From the NCBI RefSeq assembly GCF_027667425.1, contig NZ_JAQEGR010000001.1:248001-312000 (forward strand): a DNA stretch of 64,000 nucleotides, written 5' to 3'. Below the pieces are notes generated by a model. That model was not told the origin of the DNA. It did no database searches and saw only the letters and a program-made list of their open reading frames with translations. Positions within the stretch are counted from its first letter, which is position 1, and every line of letters begins with the position of its first letter. The position numbers and the translations under genes were made by a program. Source of the stretch: Fusicatenibacter saccharivorans (GTDB taxonomy: Bacteria; Bacillota; Clostridia; Lachnospirales; Lachnospiraceae). Below, piece by piece: positions 1-6,296 of this stretch.

Positions 1-489
1 GGAAAATCGGCGTATGCGGAGCAGTGTATTCTGGATTTTGGCGGAACACGGAGGGTTTATATCGCAACGATGCAGCCGTTCGGTGCGGAAGGGCAGGCGC
101 GTATTGCACGCCACCGGAAGATGCGCGCGGCAAAGAAGTTTTCGACGATTGAGTGTTATACGAATTTAAAAGAAGTGGAGCTGGAACCGGGAAGCGATGT
201 GCTGCTCGAATGTATGTCGAATCTCACGGCAAATGAAATATTTGATCCATCCGGGGCGGGAAAAGCGCGGACGGAGGAGGAAATTCTTGCGGGCGTTTCC
301 CGTCTGGCCAATCAGGCGCGGAATCTGGTTCTGGTGACGAATGAAATTTTTTCGGACGGATACCGATATGAGGAGGAGACGATGGAATACCAGCGGATCC
401 TGGGAAACATTAATGTACGTCTGGCAGAGATGGCGGACTGTGTGACCGAGGTTGTGTATGGGATTCCCGTCAGAATAAAAAAAGAATAA
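1..489 (+). CDS. cobU: Adenosylcobinamide kinase / guanylyltransferase, 5'-truncated by window edge
   Basis: Phosphorylates adenosylcobinamide and transfers GMP to it in the nucleotide-loop arm of cobalamin synthesis. The reading frame is already open at base 1 and the first residues (GKSAYAEQ) are the end of the P-loop, so only a short N-terminal piece is missing. The ARHRKMR stretch near residue 36 of the visible part matches the family's guanylylation-histidine motif (RHxxxR). The C-terminal part ends in the usual AD-V-x-EVV-x-GIP pattern. It is followed after one base by cobS. The TNEIFSDG segment differs from the more common NEVGxGIVP form but is seen in clostridial relatives. Family call is firm; bifunctionality is inferred. 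Confidence 0.85.
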   Translation, partial: GKSAYAEQCILDFGGTRRVYIATMQPFGAEGQARIARHRKMRAAKKFSTIECYTNLKEVELEPGSDVLLECMSNLTANEIFDPSGAGKARTEEEILAGVSRLANQARNLVLVTNEIFSDGYRYEEETMEYQRILGNINVRLAEMADCVTEVVYGIPVRIKKE

Positions 490-490
490 G

Positions 491-1267
491 ATGAAAACGA
501 TATGGAATAATTTTAAAGTGGCGTTTGCCATGTACTCGAAAATCCCGATGCCGCCGGCAGACTGGGAAAAAGAGAACATGAAATATGCGTTGTGTTTCTT
601 TCCGTGGGTCGGACTGGCTGTCGGTGCAGTTTCGGCGGTGCTTTTCTGGCTGCTGCAGCAGATTGGCGCGGGAAGCATGCTGCGGGCTGCAGTGCTGACG
701 GCAGTTCCGGTTCTGGTGACGGGCGGCATTCACCTCGACGGCTATCTGGATACGATGGATGCGTTAAGTTCCTGGAGAGAAAAACAGCGCCGACTGGAAA
801 TCTTAAAAGACCCGCACGCCGGAGCATTTGCGATTATTATGGGATGTCTGTATTTTGTACTGTACGCGGGCGCAGCCGGAGAACTTGTCTGGAAGATTTT
901 TCCGGCGTATGCATTTGGCTTCGCAGTTTCGAGATCGTTCAGCGGTCTTTCGATCGCGTTTTTTCCAAATGCCAATCCGAAAGGAACAGCGGCAGCGTTT
1001 GGCATGAGCGCAGAGAAAAAAAGAACGGCGGCGGTGCTTGTTGTGACGATTTTTGCCGTGACGGCGCTCTCAGCTTCGTTCTGCGTCTGGGCGGCACTGG
1101 ATGTACTGGTTGTATCGGCACTGGTATTCTGTTATTATAAATGGAAAAGCAGTAAGTATTTTGGAGGAATTACAGGAGATCTCGCAGGCTATTTCCTTTC
1201 GCTCTGTGAGCTGGCACAGCTCCTGTCTCTTGTGGTACTTTCTCTTGGAATGGAGAACTGGAAATGA
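491..1267 (+). CDS. cobS: Adenosylcobinamide-GDP ribazoletransferase (cobalamin synthase)
   Basis: Integral membrane enzyme that joins adenosylcobinamide-GDP and alpha-ribazole (phosphate) to give adenosylcobalamin (phosphate). It has 258 residues, normal for CobS, with several hydrophobic segments and the conserved acidic metal site GGIHLDGYLDTMDAL at about residues 77-91. The ATG lies one base after the cobU stop, so translation is probably coupled; there is no strong ribosome site of its own. The stop codon overlaps the ATG of the next gene. The context (cobU before, CobU-like and cobC after) confirms the assignment. Confidence 0.93.
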   Translation: MKTIWNNFKVAFAMYSKIPMPPADWEKENMKYALCFFPWVGLAVGAVSAVLFWLLQQIGAGSMLRAAVLTAVPVLVTGGIHLDGYLDTMDALSSWREKQRRLEILKDPHAGAFAIIMGCLYFVLYAGAAGELVWKIFPAYAFGFAVSRSFSGLSIAFFPNANPKGTAAAFGMSAEKKRTAAVLVVTIFAVTALSASFCVWAALDVLVVSALVFCYYKWKSSKYFGGITGDLAGYFLSLCELAQLLSLVVLSLGMENWK

Positions 1268-1671
1268 AATTAGTAATTGGAGGGGCTTTTCAGGGAAAGC
1301 TTGACTTTGCAAAGAAGATGACCGGAAAAGAAACAGGATGGGCCGATGGGGCAGCAGTTTCGAAAGAGGAGCTGTCGGCATGTTCCGGCGTATATGATTT
1401 TCAGGAACTGGTCCGCAGATGGCTCCTTCTGGAAGAGGAGACCGGGACTGCACCGGAAGCAGAACTGGAAGAACTGCTGCAGAAAAATCCGGAAATCTGC
1501 ATTGTTACGAATGAACTCGGTTACGGAGTGGTTCCGATCGAACCCTTCGACCGGAAATGGCGGGAAAAGACGGGGCGCATCTGTACGGAGCTGGCAGCAA
1601 AGGCTGATTCGGTAACCCGTGTGGTGTGCGGAATCGGAATCCTGCTGAAAGGTGAGGAAAAACATGATTAA
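1264..1671 (+). CDS. Short second CobU-like protein
   Basis: A 135-residue protein with a P-loop-like N-terminus (GGAFQGK, residues 6-12) and a canonical CobU C-terminal half (TNELGYGVVP, then AAKADSVTRVVCGI). It is shorter than CobU (about 180 residues) and I cannot find the RHxxxR guanylylation motif, so it may be kinase-only, a partner of the first CobU or a degenerate duplicate. Its ATG overlaps the cobS stop by 4 bases and its own end overlaps the start of cobC by 8 bases, so it sits inside the operon and is translationally coupled. Family membership is clear; function is not. Confidence 0.7.
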   Translation: MKLVIGGAFQGKLDFAKKMTGKETGWADGAAVSKEELSACSGVYDFQELVRRWLLLEEETGTAPEAELEELLQKNPEICIVTNELGYGVVPIEPFDRKWREKTGRICTELAAKADSVTRVVCGIGILLKGEEKHD

Positions 1672-2260
1672 AATTGCAATGATCCGCCATGGAAAAACCT
1701 ATGGCAATACATTAGGACGGTATATCGGCGTGACGGATGAACCACTGTGTGAGGAAGGGAAAAAAGAGCTGGAACAGCGGACGATGGATACCGTTGAGCT
1801 TCTGTTCGTCAGCCCGCTGAAACGGTGTCTGGAAACGGCAGACATTCTGTATCCGTATGCCAAACAGGTCAAAATCCCGGAATTTGCAGAGTGCAATTTT
1901 GGTGAGTTTGAGAACAAAAATTATCAGGAATTAAAAGATAATCCGAAATACCAGGAGTGGATTGATTCCATGGCGACGCTTGCCTTTCCGGGCGGTGAGA
2001 GCCCGCAGCAGTTCAAGGACCGCTGCATCGCCGGCTTTGACAAGATGGTGGATACGTGTATCCGCCGCCATTACCGTAACGTGGCGATGGTGGTGCACGG
2101 AGGCACGATCATGAGTATCCTTGAGCAGTACGGCGTGCCACAGAAGAGTTACTATGACTGGCGAGTAGAAAACGGCTGTGGATATCATCTGTATCTCTCG
2201 GAGCAGAACTGGAAAATGGGCCGCAGAGAAGCTGTGGTGGAATCGGAGATAAGGCGGTAA
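1664..2260 (+). CDS. cobC: Histidine phosphatase, probable alpha-ribazole-5'-phosphate phosphatase
   Basis: Member of the phosphoglycerate-mutase-like histidine phosphatase superfamily. The catalytic RHG is at residues 8-10 and the second histidine is in VVHGGT near residue 144. Dephosphorylation of alpha-ribazole phosphate or cobalamin phosphate is inferred from its place after cobU-cobS. I chose the ATG at 1664 over the in-frame GTG at 1652 because a GGTGAGG ribosome site lies just before it and because family members start two to seven residues before RHG. Length (198 residues) is normal. Confidence 0.82.
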   Translation: MIKIAMIRHGKTYGNTLGRYIGVTDEPLCEEGKKELEQRTMDTVELLFVSPLKRCLETADILYPYAKQVKIPEFAECNFGEFENKNYQELKDNPKYQEWIDSMATLAFPGGESPQQFKDRCIAGFDKMVDTCIRRHYRNVAMVVHGGTIMSILEQYGVPQKSYYDWRVENGCGYHLYLSEQNWKMGRREAVVESEIRR

Positions 2261-2266
2261 ACAAAA

Positions 2267-3136
2267 ATGGTGACAGCAGAATGCCATGCCCATATTTTTA
2301 TGGACGGTGTGGATTACAAAAAGGCGGCGGCAGCGCATGAAAACGGCCCGCGGGAGGATCTGATCCGGGAACATCTGGCGGCGTATCAGAAGGCAGGGAT
2401 TTCCTATGTGCGTGACGGCGGAGATCCGTACGGGGCGGGTGTTCTTGCACGGAGCCTTGCGCCGGAGTACGGGATCACATACCGCACACCGGTTTTTGCG
2501 ATTCACAGGGCGGGCCGTTATGGAAAAATTGTCGGACGCGCATTTTCAGACGGGAAAGAGTATTGCGCGCTTGTGCGTGAAGTACGCCGTGCGGGCGGAG
2601 ATTTTATCAAGATCATGACGACGGGAATCCTGGATTTCGCGACAAAGGGGCATGTGACCAGTGAGCCGCTTTCCAGGGAAGAGGTTTTTGCAATGACAGC
2701 TGCGGCGCATGATGCGGGGCTTTCTGTGATGGCGCATGTGAACGGCGCACAGGCTGTGATGGATGCGGCAGAGGCAGGCGTGGACTCGGTTGAGCACGGG
2801 AACTTTCAGAATGAAGAGAGCATCTGCTGTATGGCAGAGCATGCAACAATCTGGGTGCCGACAATTGTGACGGTTTCGAATCTTCTGGAGAACGGCAGAT
2901 ATCCGGCTGAAACGCTGGCGTGGATTTTTGAGACGCAGAAAAAAGGTCTGCAGCTCGCATTTGAAAAGGACGTTGTGCTTGCGGCGGGAAGTGATGCCGG
3001 CGCATACGGCGTACTTCACGGAAAAGGAATCCGGGAAGAAGAGCGTGTAATGCGAAAAATCCTTGGGGCAGAAAATGGGCAGGAGCTGGAAAAGCGGCTT
3101 GCGTTTGGAGAAAAAAAGATCCGGGAAAAGTTCTGA
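2267..3136 (+). CDS. Amidohydrolase-family metal-dependent hydrolase in cob operon
   Basis: A 289-residue TIM-barrel amidohydrolase. The metal-site motifs appear in order: HAH near residue 7, KIMTTG near residue 121, MAHVNG near 160, VEHGN near 180 and AGSDAG near 245. The substrate is not evident. It follows cobC by six bases, so it is probably co-transcribed with the nucleotide-loop genes. It may act on a cobinamide, a lower-ligand precursor or an unrelated cyclic amide. It is the last gene before the surface island, and no clear terminator lies directly behind it. Confidence 0.75.
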   Translation: MVTAECHAHIFMDGVDYKKAAAAHENGPREDLIREHLAAYQKAGISYVRDGGDPYGAGVLARSLAPEYGITYRTPVFAIHRAGRYGKIVGRAFSDGKEYCALVREVRRAGGDFIKIMTTGILDFATKGHVTSEPLSREEVFAMTAAAHDAGLSVMAHVNGAQAVMDAAEAGVDSVEHGNFQNEESICCMAEHATIWVPTIVTVSNLLENGRYPAETLAWIFETQKKGLQLAFEKDVVLAAGSDAGAYGVLHGKGIREEERVMRKILGAENGQELEKRLAFGEKKIREKF

Positions 3137-3174
3137 AAATTTTCTGCGTTTCAGGCTTTAGAAAAAATTTAGAA

Positions 3175-3225
3175 TTAAACGGGCAGACAATGCTTGCGCT
3201 TTCGCCCGGACTATGGTAAGTTTAA
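3175..3225 (+). other. Structured leader element upstream of the SipW operon
   Basis: TTAAAC (3175-3180) can pair with GTTTAA (3220-3225), enclosing a second helix GGGC (3181-3184) with GCCC (3204-3207) and a 12-base bulge on the 3' side (3208-3219). About 50 bases downstream is an intrinsic terminator just before sipW. This is the layout of a riboswitch or attenuator, but I do not recognise the class. The c-di-GMP-I consensus is not visible. Low confidence as a functional RNA. Confidence 0.3.
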
Positions 3226-3273
3226 ATCACTTTTACAAGAACTTTAGAGAAAATGAAACAGGGATATTCTGAG

Positions 3274-3303
3274 ACAGAGGGTAAATGCTATCCTCTGTTT
3301 TTT
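3274..3303 (+). terminator. Intrinsic terminator / attenuator before sipW
   Basis: A 10-bp stem (3274-3283 with 3289-3298, one G-T pair) with a 5-base loop is followed by a six-T run (3298-3303). It ends 48 bases before the sipW ATG. It can end the cobalamin transcript or act as the switch of a leader RNA for the surface operon. Confidence 0.75.
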
Positions 3304-3351
3304 GCGTGCAAAAATGACAGTCTGGATGTCCGCATCGACGGAAGGGAGCAA

Positions 3352-3822
3352 ATGAAAGCAAAAGGAAAACTGGGGCTGCAGGGCTTTCTTTCCTTCCTTT
3401 TTCTGGCGGCGGGATGGTATCTGATGCAGTATTTCTGCGCCTATGTCGTACTGTCCGGGTCCATGGAACCGGAGATCCCGACGGGATCTGTTGTGGTTGT
3501 GGATGGACGGAAGAAGGAATGGAATCCGGGGGATGTGATTACCTACCGGAGAGGAAATATGGTGGTGACACACCGGATCGTGGAAAAGAGCGAGGAAGGA
3601 TACTGTACTAAGGGGGATGCCAACGCGGAGGAAGATGCAGGCATCGTTTTGGAAAAACAGGTGATCGGGAATGTGATCGTAGCTCTTCCCTGGCTTGGCT
3701 TTGGTATCGTCTGGCTCCGGCAGAGAGGAACACTCTTTTTTCTGGCCGTGGGAGCGGTGATGCTTTTTACAATCCGGCAGCTTTGGCACGGTAGAAAAAT
3801 CATGCAGGAAAACAAGTTATAA
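3352..3822 (+). CDS. sipW: SipW-type signal peptidase I
   Basis: Membrane signal peptidase of the archaeal/ER-like class that processes TasA/camelysin-family precursors. From this start it has 156 residues: a hydrophobic segment (about 12-33), the catalytic serine S37 in SGSMEP, histidine H74 in VTHRIV in place of the usual lysine, and box E as GDAN (88-91) with EED after it. A C-terminal membrane segment follows (about residues 115-145). I chose ATG 3352 because GGGAG lies five bases before it; the longer frame from 3253 would run through the terminator hairpin. Three cognate-looking substrates follow directly. Confidence 0.88.
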   Translation: MKAKGKLGLQGFLSFLFLAAGWYLMQYFCAYVVLSGSMEPEIPTGSVVVVDGRKKEWNPGDVITYRRGNMVVTHRIVEKSEEGYCTKGDANAEEDAGIVLEKQVIGNVIVALPWLGFGIVWLRQRGTLFFLAVGAVMLFTIRQLWHGRKIMQENKL

Positions 3823-3866
3823 AAAGAATTAGCAAAATTATTTAGGAAAACAGGAGGAATTGATCT

Positions 3867-4571
3867 ATGAAAAAACAGCGGAAAATCGTATTCTGGGCAG
3901 CATCACTGCTTCTGACAGGAGCCCTGGCAGCGGGCGGAACACTGGCGTATCTGACGGATAAGGATTCTGTGACGAACCAGTTTGTTGTGGGAAAAGTAGA
4001 TATCGAAGGAAATGAACCATCGTACGCACCGGATCCGGACGGAAAGACCAATCATATTGTGCCGACCCAGGTGATTCCGAAGGACCCGCGTATCAAAAAT
4101 AAAGGTAAAAATGATTCTTACGTCTATATGGATGTTTCCATACCAATCGCAAAAGTGATCGTTGCAGATACATCCGGAAACCGTTTAAACGGCGGGGCAG
4201 CCGTCGATACGGAACTGTTTTCGATGAATCAGCTTTCGAAAAAATGGGTGCTGATGTACAAGAAAAAACAGAACAATTCGATGGTATATACATATCTCTA
4301 CAATGAAGTGCTTGCAGCTGGCAAAACGACGGATCCTTTATTTACGAGCGTGACAGCAGCTAATATCGTGGAAGGGCAGCTGGATGAAAAAGAGGTCGAT
4401 ATTCCGATCAATTATTATGCAATCCAGGCGCTGAATACCGGTGAGGGAAGTACGGCTGCCGAGCGGGCAGCAAAGGCCTGGGAGAAGTATGTAAATCAGA
4501 ATAATGGGCAGAAGGGGCAGGTAACGGCACCGCAGTCGGAGCCGGAACAGACAGAAGCACCTGGAATTTAA
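3867..4571 (+). CDS. TasA/camelysin-like exported protein with SipW-type signal peptide
   Basis: A 234-residue secreted protein. The N-terminus has a basic start, a hydrophobic core and the end GGTLAYLTDKDSVTNQF (about residues 23-39), the hallmark of SipW-cognate signal peptides. A predicted beta-rich body and a low-complexity Gln/Pro/Glu tail follow. There is no membrane anchor or sorting motif, so release or non-covalent fibre assembly is more likely. The ribosome site AGGAGG precedes the ATG. By family analogy it could be a biofilm fibre subunit; this is inference. Confidence 0.75.
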   Translation: MKKQRKIVFWAASLLLTGALAAGGTLAYLTDKDSVTNQFVVGKVDIEGNEPSYAPDPDGKTNHIVPTQVIPKDPRIKNKGKNDSYVYMDVSIPIAKVIVADTSGNRLNGGAAVDTELFSMNQLSKKWVLMYKKKQNNSMVYTYLYNEVLAAGKTTDPLFTSVTAANIVEGQLDEKEVDIPINYYAIQALNTGEGSTAAERAAKAWEKYVNQNNGQKGQVTAPQSEPEQTEAPGI

Positions 4572-4593
4572 GCAGTTTTCTGGGGGACAAAAG

Positions 4594-5127
4594 ATGAAGA
4601 AAAAGACGAAACGGCTGTTTTTCCTTGCGGGTGCGGCCGGGTGTACGATGGCGGCAGCCATTTGGCTGCTGCCGGGAACTTCGGCGTATTTTACAGATCA
4701 CGAGAGTGTCTGGAATCGTATGGTGTTCGGACATAATACAAGTACTATCGATGAAGAATTTCCGACACCGACGCCCGTACCGCCAGGGAAAAGTGTGGTA
4801 AAGAGAGTAAAAATCAGAAATGAAGGTTCCGTTGCCTGCTATATTCGTGCGGCACTTATATTCAGTGAACCAATTGAAGCGATTGAGGGACTTGATACGG
4901 AAAACTGGGTAAAAGGAGAAGATGACTACTATTATTACAAAAAACCGGTTTCAGAAGGCGAAAGCACGACGGAATTGTTTACCGGAATCCGCGTTGCAAA
5001 AGAAATGGAACAGAAAGAACTTGAGGTTTCGGTCTATGAGGAATCGGTGCAGATCCAGAAGGGGAATATGGTATTTCACGGCTATCGGGAGGCATGGGAT
5101 GCTTATGAGAGAGGTGGTCAGACATGA
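4594..5127 (+). CDS. Second SipW-dependent exported protein, TasA-like
   Basis: A 177-residue protein with a SipW-type signal end (SAYFTDHESVWNRM, about residues 29-42). A short Pro/Thr-rich stretch (FPTPTPVPPGKS) and a beta-rich domain with a KIRNEGSVACYIR segment follow; similar 'N-x-G/A-x-x-x-CYIR/CYVR' wording occurs in the next protein (NYAEPCYVR), which suggests a shared fold. There is no C-terminal anchor. It overlaps the next gene by 4 bases. It may be a minor or adaptor subunit beside the 234-residue protein. Confidence 0.68.
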   Translation: MKKKTKRLFFLAGAAGCTMAAAIWLLPGTSAYFTDHESVWNRMVFGHNTSTIDEEFPTPTPVPPGKSVVKRVKIRNEGSVACYIRAALIFSEPIEAIEGLDTENWVKGEDDYYYYKKPVSEGESTTELFTGIRVAKEMEQKELEVSVYEESVQIQKGNMVFHGYREAWDAYERGGQT

Positions 5128-6296
5128 AAGGAAAACGCGTCAGGATCGGATGTGCGGCGGCAAGTCTTCTGATGGGAATCAGCGGAACGTATGCATATTA
5201 CCGGAGCAGTGTTGAGACCATTAACAAAATAGCTGTCGGAGATGTAAATATTGGAATCTGGGAATATGAGGAAGACGGGGATGGAGAAAAGAAGTATGAG
5301 GGACCGGAAAACGGCATTGTACTGCCTTCCCAGGTGATTTCAAAAATTCCGCGGATCACCAATTATGCTGAACCATGCTATGTCCGGGTAAAGCCTGTGT
5401 TTGATGAGGAAGAAACGCAGGATTACCGTCTGGGGGAAGAGGACCTTGGGGGAATCGAGGACGTCTGGCTGAAAGCAGGAGAGTATTATTATTATCCAAA
5501 AGTGCTGGGAAAGCAGGAATCTGTCGATTTTTTCCGTACAATCACCATTCCATCTGCGTGGACCAGTGAGGCGGAGGGACAGGTGCTGTCCGTTGAAATC
5601 CAGGCGGAGGCCGTACAGGCAGCGAATGTGACGCCGGATTTTACGGCAGAAGCTCCGTGGGGAGAAGAACTGGAAATTGAACAGTGTGTCCACGAGGCGG
5701 ATAATACCGTTTCGGAGGTTTCGCAGCAGAGCTTCCTCACCGTTTCGTACGAAGGAGCAGCGCGGAATCTGATCTTGGCACCCGACAATTTCTTTCGGAA
5801 CTTTCCAGTGCTGATGCCGGGAGATGAATGGGAAGATACGTTCACACTGGTGAACACGACAGCAAGCCGTGCAGAATTTTTTCTGCGGACGGAACTTCCG
5901 GAAGAACTCAGTGAAACAGAAAAAGAACTGCTTTCCAAGGTGAAACTGGAAATACGAGAGGGAGACAGCGTGATTTATGAAGGTGATTTAGAGAGTGAGG
6001 GACTATGGGCAGCAAAAAGTCTTGGAATATGCAGTCCAGATGAACGGAAAGAAATCTGTTTTTCAATCCGTGTGCCGTCAGAACTTGGAGATGAATGGGC
6101 ACTTCGGAAAAGCGGGGTAAAATGGATTTTTTCTGTCGAAGGAGAAGATCTGCCGCAGGAAGAAGGCCCCTCTATCTGGCACAGCGCGCCAAAAACAGGT
6201 CTGCGCGATCCGTCAGCAGCGGTCCCCATTGGAATTGCCGTGACAGGAGCCTTCCTGTTTCTTACCGCGGGCCGGTCTGAAAGGAGGAAAGAATGA
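5124..6296 (+). CDS. SipW-dependent surface protein with C-terminal APKTG sortase signal
   Basis: A 390-residue protein whose N-terminus resembles SipW-type signal peptides (GTYAYYRSSVETINKI, about residues 21-36). A TasA-like beta domain follows, then a second domain from about residue 205. The C-terminus carries APKTG (about residues 356-360), a hydrophobic stretch (about 366-384) and a basic tail (RSERRKE), which together form a cell-wall sorting signal. APKTG resembles the (S/P)PxTG motifs used by class B sortases such as that of Clostridioides difficile, and a class B sortase gene lies at 8987. I infer covalent attachment to the wall. It may anchor the fibre made by the two preceding proteins. 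Confidence 0.72.
   Translation: MKGKRVRIGCAAASLLMGISGTYAYYRSSVETINKIAVGDVNIGIWEYEEDGDGEKKYEGPENGIVLPSQVISKIPRITNYAEPCYVRVKPVFDEEETQDYRLGEEDLGGIEDVWLKAGEYYYYPKVLGKQESVDFFRTITIPSAWTSEAEGQVLSVEIQAEAVQAANVTPDFTAEAPWGEELEIEQCVHEADNTVSEVSQQSFLTVSYEGAARNLILAPDNFFRNFPVLMPGDEWEDTFTLVNTTASRAEFFLRTELPEELSETEKELLSKVKLEIREGDSVIYEGDLESEGLWAAKSLGICSPDERKEICFSIRVPSELGDEWALRKSGVKWIFSVEGEDLPQEEGPSIWHSAPKTGLRDPSAAVPIGIAVTGAFLFLTAGRSERRKE

Noticed and set aside
3137..3303. c-di-GMP-I riboswitch before sipW
   Set aside because: The conserved core of that class (GCAAACC- and ACGCAAAGCC-like segments) is not visible; kept only as an unassigned structured leader.
3253..3351. Longer N-terminus for the SipW peptidase (start at 3253)
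   Set aside because: It would be translated through the terminator hairpin and lacks a ribosome site; ATG 3352 has GGGAG and starts right before the membrane helix.
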